Assembly (NCBI RefSeq): GCF_040183065.1
Contig: NC_091128.1
Span: 180,123,168 to 180,187,167, forward strand
Length of the DNA stretch: 64,000 bases
Source of the DNA: Periplaneta americana
Lineage: Eukaryota > Arthropoda > Insecta > Blattodea > Blattidae
Direction of reading: 5' to 3'
In this document: positions 48,235-58,056 of the stretch, in pieces
How positions within the stretch are numbered: position 1 is the stretch's first letter
Layout: each line of letters opens with the position of its first letter
The notes under the pieces: model-generated
Databases searched by the model: none
The model's input: only the letters and a program-made list of their open reading frames with translations
Told to the model about the DNA's origin: nothing
Translations under genes and position numbers: made by a program

Positions 48235-48310
48235 AGCAACAAGTTATAGTAAATATGTGTAAAATTGGCCTATGTCTCTATAGTGGGCGGGACATAAGTA
48301 ACATTGACCG
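48235..48310 (+). repeat. Short dispersed repeat R3, copy 1
   Basis: gcaacaagttatagtaaata, aaaattggcctatgtctc and agtgggcgggacataagtaa recur at 57185-57262 in the same orientation. One copy stands just 3' of the THAP exons and the other 3' of the P-element-like transposase gene. Confidence 0.75.
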
Positions 48311-48367
48311 GCTATTTATTTACAGCATTGCAGACCTACCCTATCTAGAAATGAATATAGAACTAAC

Positions 48368-48479
48368 CTTTTATCAATCTTGGGTTTGACAAAGGTGCAG
48401 TGAGTAACTTCCCAATCTTTTCATCAAACATGCTTGTAGTTCTTTCAATCTCATGTTCTCTAAAATGAAGTTCACACAC
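48368..48479 (-). CDS. THAP zinc-finger exon (second half of the domain)
   Basis: Acceptor ttgtcttgtag and donor gttagt frame 112 nt, encoding VCELHFREHEIERTTSMFDE and so on to PRLIK. VCELHF supplies the third Cys and the His of the C2CH THAP zinc finger. It joins in phase 0 to the exon at 48618-48710. No downstream exon was found, so it may be a gene fragment, a THAP-carrying transposon, or a real gene with distant exons. Confidence 0.7.
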
Positions 48480-48617
48480 CTACAAGACAATTCAAACTGG
48501 ATCGTGAATGACCAATGAAAGGAGAGGTTATGTTACGTTAGCAAACTATGCTCATATCCTTGAATGTGATTTTAGCATGAAAAGAATTCGGTACCAGTAA
48601 TCTAACATTACACATAC

Positions 48618-48710
48618 CATGGAGTTTTTCGTAGGAATAAAATCTTTCCGATGAATAGCTCTAATCCATTTTAAACTTTGGTCTTCCTTGGTGGGAAAAG
48701 AGAAAACACA
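48618..48710 (-). CDS. THAP zinc-finger exon (middle of the domain)
   Basis: Encodes CVFSFPTKEDQSLKWIRAIH and RKDFIPTKNSM, then donor gtatgt. This matches the FP-(x)n-KWIRAI-R-DF-PT--S core of THAP domains. The acceptor is either aaag at 48716-48715 (one extra base pair of codon context) or near 48711. The exon with the first two Cys should lie upstream on this strand, but none was found there. A fitting one lies at 49230 on the plus strand. Confidence 0.7.
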
Positions 48711-49039
48711 CTCACTTTCGGTCCATTTAAGTAATTGCCTCTACAGTTCGGCAGACAGCACTTTTGAGGTAATATACCTTACAATATGCTAATATTGCAC
48801 CACTTGAATGTAATTTTACATGCACATTCATTTAAAACATAAAATAATCTCAACTAGAATCGTGTGGAAAATGCCAGCTTCCCGCCTAAGCTTTAAACAC
48901 TTAGGCGCAATCCCAAACAGCATGACGTCACAAAATATTCTGCGTGGTAAGTCCATATTGACAACCTTCGAACATGAAATATACTTTAATGCTCGAAGTT
49001 GGCAACATAGCACTGTAGTTCCACCAAGCTCGGCCGCTT

Positions 49040-49110
49040 AACTGTCAAGTCCAACGAGTTAGAAAGAGAAGACTATAGAGTGGCCATGTTGTCCTGTACA
49101 GCGCTCTTTG
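49040..49110. repeat. Inverted-repeat partner of 50500-50575
   Basis: ccaacgagttagaaagagaa followed by a ctatagagtggccat-type word is the reverse complement of 50575-50500 (about 45 bp, few mismatches). The pair brackets the plus-strand THAP exon. Confidence 0.7.
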
Positions 49111-49229
49111 CGGTGCCACCGCGAAACACGGCAGATCTGAGCTAAGCGCCCACCTTTGTAAAAATTCGTCTGCTTACAATGTTGTATAACGGAGGTAAGA
49201 AAAAAAAAAAAAAAAAACGAAGAAAAAAC

Positions 49230-49300
49230 ATGCCTGTTGTGTGTGCTGCATATAACTGCAATGTCAAAAGGAAAAAGACAACTGATATATCATATTTAAT
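49230..49300 (+). CDS. THAP zinc-finger first exon, on the opposite strand
   Basis: ATG at 49230, then MPVVCAAYNCNVKRKKTTDI and SYL, then a gtaaat donor at 49301. The Met-x3-Cys-x4-Cys spacing and the SY-type turn are those of the start of a THAP domain. The donor leaves two bases, which fits the acceptor aaag at 48716-48715 of the minus-strand exons, but the strands are opposite. No plus-strand continuation was recognised. Either part of an inverted gene or a separate fragment. Confidence 0.5.
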
Positions 49301-49399
49301 GTAAATTTTATGAAGTTAATTCCATAGTTTTGTTAATTAGCAGCATTTTTTTTCATGCATAAATGTGTAACAACGCCCGGCATAAACAAAATAAATGGT

Positions 49400-49730
49400 T
49401 CACTGGTAATGTACTTAAACTAAATACGAATAAAACCAATACAATTCCGTTTCAGACCCAGTGAAAAACAAATAGCAATACAATATTAAAACTGTATTTC
49501 GACACCGGCATCCTTTATTTCTGCTCCTTCTGTCCTTACTGCTTATACAAGAAGACGATGAGCTGTAGCTTATAAGAAGTAGGCCTATTTCGAAGACAAA
49601 CGTTTAATCAAATAAATGGTTCACTAGTAATAAAGTTAAAATCAATACTGATAAAACCGCTACAATTCCGTTTCAAACCTAATAATAGCAATCAAAAATT
49701 AAAATTGTATTTCGACACTCGCATCCAAAA
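49400..49730 (+). repeat. Tandem duplication, about 210-bp unit
   Basis: aaataaatggttcact, aaaaccnntacaattccgtt and tgtatttcgacac occur at about 49391-49510 and again at 49612-49725, in the same order. Confidence 0.65.
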
Positions 49731-49796
49731 ATAACGCAAAACTCTGGGGTAGGTAGTATTGTTGTTAGTATTTTGACTGGAAGGACATGAAAGAAC

Positions 49797-49886
49797 ATAA
49801 TTGAGCACCCACATGCAATAATGGGGTAAGTATGAATATTTTTCGTAACTACTTACCCTATAATTGTACGTGGGTGCTCAATTATA
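49797..49886. mobile_element. 90-bp hairpin element
   Basis: ataattgagcacccac ... gggtaagta pairs with tacttaccc ... gtgggtgctcaattat, giving arms of about 36 nt with few mismatches. A small MITE or foldback. Confidence 0.7.
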
Positions 49887-49902
49887 CACTAATAATTATC
49901 TG

Positions 49903-49965
49903 TGGTGCCACAGCCCTTGAAAGGCTCAGACAGACCAGCCGGCTGTTGGCCTCAAGTTCACATTT
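49903..49965 (+). repeat. SINE-like fragment
   Basis: gtggtgccacagcccttgaa and agaccagccggctgttggcc form a short block that I recall from a common insect interspersed repeat. No tRNA head visible. Confidence 0.45.
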
Positions 49966-50499
49966 CGATAATAATTATACTTTACTGTAACAAAAAAACT
50001 GAAAGCGTGTTTTATCATGTTTCACCCACGTTACAAGCTTGGAGGTAAAGGTTGTTTACTACAAATAGGGCCTCTTTCATTCTATATCTTATGGTATAGT
50101 AAATAGTTTTGCAACGTGTAGAGACTGGGAAAACAATTTAATAAAATCATCCGAATCATACTCGTTCATTTTATAGGCAATCTTGCAGGTCGCATTTAAA
50201 AGAACCTAGGAATATTAACATTTTCTTCAGTATATTTGCTAGGATTTCTTGTCATACTACATGACAATTTTGCTTAGGTTATTCTTTTAAGCATTCCTTC
50301 TAGGAATAGCTCAAGTGTTTTAAATTTAGCGTACATAAGTTTAGACTAAGTTCCCAGCACGTATTTGACGAAATACTAGGTTTTCCCACTTCAGTTTAAC
50401 TGATTTATGCAAACGAAATTAAGACAGCTGACGATTCTAATGTCAGTTATCACCACGTCCACTTTGTTTTGGGCGCATAAGTTCATTACCGACGGTCGT

Positions 50500-50575
50500 T
50501 CAATTTTCTTCAAACATGGCGGCGCAATGACCACTCTATATCTTTCTCTTTCTAACTCGTTGGTCAAGTCCCATC
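50500..50575. repeat. Inverted-repeat partner of 49040-49110
   Basis: atagagtggtcatt and ccaacgagttagaaagagaa on the minus strand, next to an A-run at 50578-50598 on the plus strand. It pairs with 49040-49110. Confidence 0.7.
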
Positions 50576-51003
50576 TTAAAAAAAAAAAAAAAAAAAACAA
50601 GTACCATACTTTGTTTCCTGGAAAAGCTTTGGTTTGCATTTTTAATCTCTTTGTTTACTATGTTTATTAAATTTTATTATGTATGTTTCTCTTTCGTGAT
50701 CTATTCCGTTCTCATCTTTAATTTCATTTTTTTATTTCTGCTCTGTTTATAGTTATGATTTGTCCATGAGACATTTCCGTGGGAACGCTGAAAGATTCTA
50801 TAAATGAATAAATAAATAAATAAATAAATAAATAGTTACCCCGAAAAGAGATGTAACCAACAAAAAATCGAAAGTTGAGTTTTTAGTGGAATAGTGATCT
50901 ATCGAAGAAATGTCACCGCCTAGCGGACATAAAGTGATATAATTTCTTTTTCAAAGGTTAGAATTTTGGTTTCAATATTGGTATTCCGGCGAATAGTGAT
51001 GTA

Positions 51004-52512
51004 TAGTGATGGGCGAAGTTGTTCTTTTCCCGGAACAGTTCCGACTGTTCCGGTTCCGAAAAAATACTATGTTCCAAATAACAGTTCCGAAATAACAGTC
51101 ACCAGTGGTGATGAGTCGGAGTCGTTGAGTCGTTCAAACGAACGGTACAGTACCCTCCCTCTTTACCATGCTGCTCACACTGGAGCACTCATAGGCATGA
51201 CATAGTACATATTCTTATCTATAGATGGCACTGCAATGCACATTCGAATCGATTTTGGAAAATTGCTGTGCATGCGGACAGAACTCAAAAGCTTAATGTT
51301 AGTAATTAATCAGCTGTTGACTACAAGGACAGAATACAACACTTTGTTTTCGTACATAAAGTTATAAAGACATAGTAGCCAACTAAAAAAAATAACATAA
51401 CATTTAAAACATATGGTATGTAATTTCTCTTCTCTCTATTACATAATAAAAAAAATAAATCATTAATTTTTATTTTTACTTTTCTTAATGCAGTTATAAT
51501 AATAATAATAATAATAATAAATATTACAATTTCATAAATAAAAAAGATATATATTGGCAGTACTGAAACCTGGAAACCCCGCAGTGGGTTAGTAAAATGT
51601 TGGAATCGCATCTTTACCAAAGTGTAATTTAAACTTCGCGTTAAACCTCGCTCTCCAAATCAGTACTTATATGGGTAGTTTCCAACAAATAATGCTACAA
51701 CATTTTTGTCGTTCTTTGATAACAGAGAAGATAGCACAAAAACTTGTGCTTGTCAGACTTAACCTCAACAAACGACATACAGACATTGTAACTGAACCAC
51801 TCATTACCATTTACGACTTTAACCTTTGTATAGAATCAGCTGATCAATGAATTAATAATAGTATGCGTACTTTATGACTTTGTAGAATGTTTATAAAACA
51901 GAATTAGTCAACTAATGGTGAAATAAACCATAAAGCGGGAATGAATATTACAGATTATTAAATACTTACTATAACATTACAGATGATTGGCCAGTCTTAC
52001 AAATGTTGATATTAAAGTTCGCGCCACCGCAAGGATTTCAATTTCCATGCGCCCCCCCTCCAACCACGTGAGAGTTTCAAGTACCAACTTCATCCAACGA
52101 AGTTCCAAGTATAACATAAAGAACAACGAGAACAGTGTAACTGCAGCTGTCGGTTCATCGGAACAAGCTCCGACGTTCCGACTGTTATCCCGGAGTCGGA
52201 ACATACCTTGTGCAACGCGGTACTGCGAGCCCGCAACAGCTGGGCAAGTGAGCAGCTCGGAGTCGGAACACTGTTATTTCGGAACAGGAGGTCCCGACCT
52301 ACTGTTCATTTTTGCAACAGTTCCGAGAGAGTCGGAACATACCCTGTGCAACGCGGTACTGCGAGCCCGCAACAGCTGGGCAAGTGAGCAGCTCGGAGTC
52401 GGAACACTGTTATTTCGGAACAGGAGGTTCCGACCTACTGTTCATTTTTGCAACAGTTCCGAGACCGGAACAGTTCCAAAATAACTGTTGTGTTATTTTT
52501 TACCCATCTCTA
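51004..52512. mobile_element. 1509-bp non-autonomous hAT element with perfect target duplication
   Basis: gtgatgta flanks both ends exactly (50996-51003 and 52513-52520). Ends are tagtgatgggcgaag and, as reverse complement, tagagatgggtaaaa. Both ends carry clusters of the palindromic word ggaacagttcc / cggaac. The right half has a 136-bp direct repeat (52193-52328 and 52329-52464) holding cggaacatacc, gtgcaacgcggtactgcgag and ggaacaggaggt. No transposase is present. The ORFs inside are repeat translations. A microsatellite (ata)n lies at 51491-51522. Confidence 0.92.
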
Positions 52513-52531
52513 GTGATGTATTTGTTCTAAA

Positions 52532-52714
52532 ATGGCGGAAGAAGTGAAACAAGCTGTGAATATTAGTGCTGGAAAACAATTAAATAAAGGCCGGAAGCGC
52601 AAAACAAACATTCATGAATGGAAGTATAATAAGAATAAAGCCTTAAGAAATGCTGGGAAGCCATATATGAGTAGGAAAGGGTATTTTGTTCCGGGAAAAT
52701 GTGTATCAGAAACG
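52532..52714 (+). CDS. First coding exon of an unidentified gene (basic WK-x-N-x-K motif)
   Basis: ATG at 52532 in context aaaATGGCGG, 61 codons, ending exactly at a gtgagt donor in phase 0. The protein start is MAEEVKQAVNISAGKQLNKG and continues KRKTNIHEWKYNKNKALRN and YMSRKGYFVPGK. The pattern RKR-x5-W-x3-K-x2-RN-G-x-Y-x5-G-x2-VP-K is one I recall from N-termini of multicopy insect proteins whose next exon is Cys-rich. No second exon was found in the 1.2 kb downstream. The hAT element ends 19 bp upstream, so the natural promoter is displaced by 1.5 kb. Function unknown. Confidence 0.6.
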
Positions 52715-52970
52715 GTGAGTGGAACACTGATGTAACTGCAATTTTTATTATAAGCTGGTTTTATTAGTTTTCAGATCTGTAGTCCGATTCATTGGTAATA
52801 ATTCATTAAACATTTAGGCAACATCGTAACATACACATTACGTCGTGTGAAACTATTTTTAGAAACATGTTTTGTCGAATACACATTATTTCCGATATGA
52901 AAATTTATTGAAAACTAGGAGGGAGAAAATAGTATTAATTTCACAAAAATACCACCAAAAATTCATTTAA

Positions 52971-53476
52971 CCACACAAAGGGCGCAATATTTAATCGAAA
53001 TAAAGGCAGGTATTACACATACGAACTTTGCCTGGAACAACGTAATTTTCACACCAAAAATAATATAATACTACAGTCTAGTATATAGAGTCGGGAAGCT
53101 CAATACGTAGTAAATATGCAAACATTGGGTAGTTGCTCACCACTAATATAGCCTCATTACAGGCAATGCAAAATAGTACCGTCACAGTCTTTTGTTTCTA
53201 GTACCCTCAAAACCGTTGCTTACGAGATTATAATCCCGTAAGCAACGCTCAAAACTCAAGCTTCGTGAGTGTATATAGTAGACGTGATTATACCTTAATT
53301 TGCTGAATTATGTCTCAAGTGTCTCACAATCACTGTTTCAAATTTTACTGATGCAATTACACTACATTTCAGGGAAATGTTATTCTTCATGCACTCCAAC
53401 TAATTCATATGGTTGAAAGGCCGCCCTTTGCGATCAGCTGTTAAGCGGATCACGTGGTCTACCTTACGGCCTGTAT
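52971..53476 (+). repeat. Dispersed repeat R2, copy 2 (filled site)
   Basis: Same sequence order as 36632-36920 (agggcgcaatatttaatcga ... tacggcctgta), split by a TIR element at 53072-53286. Confidence 0.85.
53072..53286. mobile_element. 215-bp MITE of the CACAGTCTAC family
   Basis: The left end tacagtctagtatatagagt and the right end (reverse complement tcacgtctactatatacact) are diverged TIRs. Flanks ataatac and attatac are a probable 7-bp target duplication, because repeat R2 copy 1 has a single attatac there. A 34-nt near-perfect palindrome occupies 53214-53247. Confidence 0.8.
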
Positions 53477-53555
53477 TAGATCACGATGGCAGTGGTTTTT
53501 GTGCATCAATTTCAGTGTCGAATTCGATAATCGCATGCCATCTAGAATGTAAGAA

Positions 53556-53836
53556 GGTAAAGGTATGCCATGAAGGCACTTGGGGGGGCATGGAGGTAGA
53601 GCCCCATGCTTTCCATGACCTCGGCACTAAAATGAGGTGGTGTGGTCGGCACCACGCTCTGACCGCCTTTTACCCCCGGGAAAGACCCGGTACTCAATTT
53701 TATAGGAGGCTGAGTGAACCTCGGGGCCGTTCTGAAAGTTTGGCAACGAGAAAAAATCCTGTCACCACTTGGGATCGAACCCCGGACCTTTCAGTCCGTA
53801 GCCAGTTGCTCTACCAACTGAGCTACCCGGCCGCCA
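53556..53836 (-). repeat. tRNA-derived SINE
   Basis: On the minus strand: ggccgggtagctcagttggt (A box) and gtccggggttcgatcccaag (perfect B box GGTTCGATCC), then a body through gaggttcactcagcctccta and gtcttcccgggggtaaaag-type words, ending near ttcatggcatacctttacct. The apparent ORF here is a repeat translation. Confidence 0.88.
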
Positions 53837-54446
53837 TAAAGTAAAATTGAGACAAAATTGTTGCTTTCATAAAACGTTCATTTTGCGTGTAATGTATTGG
53901 AAACTTGTAATATTTATGCAACGTGACATATGCTATTGGCAACACTGCATTTGAAAATGCTGTCTTGGAGTGTACTGCGAATTTGATCGCTTTCTGAACG
54001 CCCTCAGATTGCAGTCAACTGTTTCATGTGTGCTAGAGGCAAGGGGACTAATGTATCTGTTTATTGAAATATACAATAACGACGGATGTCAGAATTGCCG
54101 AAGTTTAATTGTACGAAGCAAAAAGGTTTGTTTTTAATATATAAGTAATTGTAGAGATTGGGGCTAAAGTCAAATCTTGAAATAGTAAAGTGTTACAATT
54201 ATAAATTATAAATTGAAATAAAAAAATACCAAATAAGGATACGAATTACAATGAAGTACCGTAAACTGGGAATACTTTGATCATTGGAATACAAAAATGT
54301 TGACTGTCATCTACCGGTAAATTGTGTTAACTACTTTGCAAACTCTTTACAACATATTCTCCAACGAAGTCCACTAGATGTGACCCATGTAGTAAAAACT
54401 TTTATAAGGAGTAGTTGGCACTTCTGTGACAGCGTTAATATTCAAA
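53837..54446. other. No gene recognised
   Basis: AT-rich sequence between the SINE and the TIR element. Nothing I can support. Confidence 0.4.
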
Positions 54447-55418
54447 CACAGTCTACTATATACAGTCGCGAAGCTCAATATGTAGTAAAAATGCAAACAT
54501 GGGTAGTTGCCCACCACTAGGATCGCTAATATCGCCTAATCATCGCAGATCTCTCTCCTAGTAGACGACAAAATATGTTACACTTTAGTTGTGTTCTTTT
54601 GGAAAAATTAACACCTTCCTTCCATTATTGAAATATTAAATGCATAAAGTTAATTTATTATTTTAATGAAGTATATTAAATTCCACCATAAACTCGAAGA
54701 TACTTGCAAGAGATAGGTTAATATTATTTTTGTTTGTGCAAAACGAACTGAAATTTACTATAATCGCTTCACTCATTCAAGATTATAGCGATAATTAACT
54801 ATGAAACCAATAAATATTAATTTTCATTTCCCTTTACAACAATAATAATGGAAATATGAATTAATGGAGTAACTTACGTGTACCGGTACTTGTAGTGTAG
54901 GCTTACGTAGTTAACAAAGTGGGATGAGGTTAAGCAATAATAATCACACCAGAATTGGAAATAAAACGTGATCAATAAATTTTATTGTAACAGACTTTTT
55001 CTACGTCTCTTGTAAAGTAACAAATAAAAATAACAACAAAATTAACAGCTATAATTAAAAACATATCCTTTGAAAAAAAAAAAGTAGGCCTAAGGAATAA
55101 TAATCCCACCAGAATTGAAAATAAAACGTGATCAATAAATTTCATTAAAACAAACTTAATTTTTCTACGTCTCTAGTAAAATATTATTATTCCAATTATT
55201 GTATTTTAGCCATTAACATTTTCATTACAACCAATAACGAACATTTCACAAGCATCAATGTGAAATACGCAACGAGCTAGCACTCGATGGAAATACGACA
55301 CAGTCCAGAGTTGACCGTGGACAGTCTATCATTTCTAGTTGCTAACCGCTTGGAGCGCTTTATCACGAGATTTGCAAAAAATCACCTCAAGCTTCGCGAC
55401 TGTATATAGTAGACTGTG
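54447..55418. mobile_element. 972-bp TIR transposon, full-length reference of the CACAGTCTAC family
   Basis: The ends cacagtctactatatacagt and onward through cgcgaagct are identical inverted repeats of 29 bp. Flanks attcaaa and attcaac suggest a 6-7-bp target duplication. Subterminal words match the MITEs at 34598-34860 and 53072-53286. The interior has a diverged tandem duplication (cagaattg-aaataaaacgtgatcaataa at about 54953 and 55102). No transposase is visible, so non-autonomous. Superfamily unassigned. Confidence 0.88.
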
Positions 55419-56061
55419 ATTCAACTACGTTATCTGCGTTTTGAGAAGGTGCTGAAAAATCCATCATCTGTAATTATTTGGAATGCCATCGACTTTATAT
55501 TGAGCTGCAAGTATGTTATATGATTATTCCTCCATCTGAAATAGCATGTAGTTCCTCTGATTAGCCATCGTGTTCTATATTAAAAAGCTTTTCCTGTGAC
55601 GTTGCTATGTCGCCATGCTCTGAAACCAGTAGTCAAAAGTATCCCCGTTAGCTAAGAAAAACTACATTAATGCATACTTATCATTACAAACATTTATTTT
55701 TCATACCATTTTGTAGAAACTATATCATAAGTCGCTGAGGGCCTACCGATAGACATAATGTTGAAATCATAGACAATTCGGACTAAGAAACATAATCATT
55801 ACAGCTGTCAGTCAGAATCTGAACTATCATCGCTTAACTCATTTTCAAAATTAGGCCTATAGATGTACCTAATGTACACTACTTTATGCAAAGATTGTTG
55901 CATGCTTGAAATGTATGGATCAAATGCAATTAACAGTATTAAAGACATCTTGATTAGTCTACTCGCGGGACATTAATATTGTAGTCATTTTGTTGAAAGA
56001 GGCCTTATGAGCTAGCAGCCCACTATGTTCAGTTAAACTGGAGTTTATAGAAGTCTTTCTT
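55419..56061. other. No gene recognised
   Basis: AT-rich sequence without a supported coding segment or structured repeat. Confidence 0.4.
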
Positions 56062-56775
56062 CCATTTATTTATTAGACCCCATTGACTTCTACATTGGGT
56101 TTAATATATTCTCTGGTGCCTAGTTCCTTATGTATATCCGTTGCCCTAGCAGGAGGAACACGTCTGCTCCAAGCCATCTAGATTGCCGACGCAAGCTTCA
56201 GAGCTTCTACATGGGGAACATGAGGTGCATCCGTGTGAAGTGGTTGCTGCGTGACTGGGGCTGGGCTCAGCATCGAACCCGCAGGCTGTGCTCTGCGTAA
56301 AAAGCCACGCCTCTGTCATGGAGGATTGCATGCTGCAGCTGCACACCTGCCCCTGGACCATACAACAAGTTCAGGTATGGAGGAGTCCACAATTGACCAC
56401 AGTTATGTATAAACCTGATTCTACTGAGTTTCTGGATTTCATTCTTCCCGTTGATTTATTAGAGCTCTTTGACTCCTACATTGGGTTTAATACATTCTGT
56501 GGCGCCTAGACCCTTATTGAGAGAGTACCTGTATCCGTTGCCCTAGCAGGACGAACACGAGTGCTCAGATTGCCCAAGCAAGCTTCAGAGCTTCTACCTA
56601 GGGAACATGAGGTGCATCCGTCTGAAGTGGTTGCTGCGTGATTGGGGGCTGACATCCGCATCGAACTTTGCCTGAATGGCCACGCTTCTATCACGCTGCA
56701 GCTGCACACCTGCCCCTGGACCACACAGCCTTTCAACAAGTTCAGGTATGGAGGAGTCCACAATTGACCAGAGAG
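56062..56775 (+). repeat. Tandem duplication, units of about 380 bp
   Basis: Unit 1 (56062-56410) and unit 2 (about 56440-56775) share acattgggtttaata, atccgttgccctagcaggac/g, caagcttcagagcttctac, tgaagtggttgctgcgtga and ctgcacacctgcccctggac, with an offset of 371-386 bp. The minus-strand ORFs over both units look alike only because of the duplication. Confidence 0.85.
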
Positions 56776-57184
56776 ATGTAGTTGTTCAAGTGTGACATGG
56801 CAGTTATATGAGTTTTAATCGAATGCATTTATCATTGTTGTGAATAAGAATTACCTTTAGTAATAGTCAAGGTATAAAGTATTAGCATGTATTTTGATGT
56901 TACATAAATCATCTTTCTGCCAAAAGAGAATGCTCCCTGGACCAAATTGTCGTATTTTACAGTGGTCGTCAGTATTCGCTGAAATGGGTAATAATCTGAT
57001 AATATAATATAATTATGTTGTACGTAGTAAGATCGATTATTCAATTGATAGGATATATTATGAGGTTGTCATGACTGAGATATCTATTGTCAATTGCTTT
57101 TATTTGTCAGAAGGCCTTGACTGACGGGTATATAAGGACTGGCTCTCTCAGGGGTGGAAATCGGGGTTTGGGATGGCCCACAAG

Positions 57185-57262
57185 CAACAAGTTATACTAA
57201 ATATGTTTATATTAGTATAAAACTGGCCTATGTCTCCTGTAGTGGGCGGGACATAAGTAACA
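57185..57262 (+). repeat. Short dispersed repeat R3, copy 2
   Basis: gcaacaagttatactaaata and agtgggcgggacataagtaa match 48235-48310. 3' side of the P-element-like gene. Confidence 0.75.
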
Positions 57263-58056
57263 TTCACCAATCATCCTATACGCAGAAAAGCTGCCTGGTA
57301 TCTAATTCCCCCCCCCCCCTTTCCACTAATTCACCCAATCAACTGTACCATAGCAGAGACCTTTTTCTTTCACTTTCTTGGGCTCCCACATTGTATAGAC
57401 GTCCATTGCCCTTTCAACTCCTCCTGCACCTCTCTCGGTAGTAGTACAGTCAACAGCAATCTCGAGAATTACCTTTTAAACTTCCTTTCCCTCTTGACCC
57501 ATAATTCAAACTTCATACACACAAAATGAGGCATGGGCAATGGTAAACTTTAGCGGTCCCTGTTTAGGTTGTTCTTGCACGCATGAAAATAACAATGGAA
57601 TTTACAATCATTGGACAGGAAGTACTATGTGACTCAAAAGGATGACGGAAATAACACAAGGCCAACGGTTTCACCTATGAAATTATCACGGTTGACTTGA
57701 TGTCCCGTCGCTTTTTTGTATACGGCCTTGAGAATAGTAATGTTTTCTTGAAATTGGATAATTTCTCAATTCCACCACGAGGCGCTGTCTGCCAAGCCCT
57801 GGTGTCCACAGAAGAAATACTCAATACGAATTAAAATAAATGATTAAAGAGTAATAATAACAATTATAAATAATAAAATAATAAGTGTTAATATGTTTAG
57901 TTCTGTTAATTATGGTAAAAGCGTGAGTTTAAAAGCAGGGAAGATAACACATAGTAACCTTTTCAGTTTAAGTAACATGATGACAGAGGCGTAATTTTGT
58001 AGTTCATTCGCTGAGTAGCACCCCTAGCCTAAACTGCGATGTTTCTAAATAACCAC
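57263..58056. other. No gene recognised; 3' flank of P-element-like gene
   Basis: Includes a C-run at about 57309 and AT-rich sequence. I could not find a terminal inverted repeat that would close the P-like element on this side. Confidence 0.4.

Noticed and set aside
50391..50639. 82-aa minus-strand ORF as a missing first exon of DUS3L or THAP
   Set aside because: It lacks the expected motifs and crosses a long T-run and an inverted repeat.
51987..52484. 165-aa ORF
   Set aside because: It lies wholly in the hAT element and translates its 136-bp direct repeat twice in two frames.
53770..53836. tRNA gene on the minus strand
   Set aside because: Good A and B boxes but the fold between them is poor and it continues into a SINE body.
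53413..53844. 143-aa ORF
   Set aside because: It runs from repeat R2 into an antisense SINE; no host coding sequence.
56146..56763. Pair of similar minus-strand ORFs as a duplicated gene
   Set aside because: Similarity comes from the underlying DNA duplication; frames are not conserved across the units.
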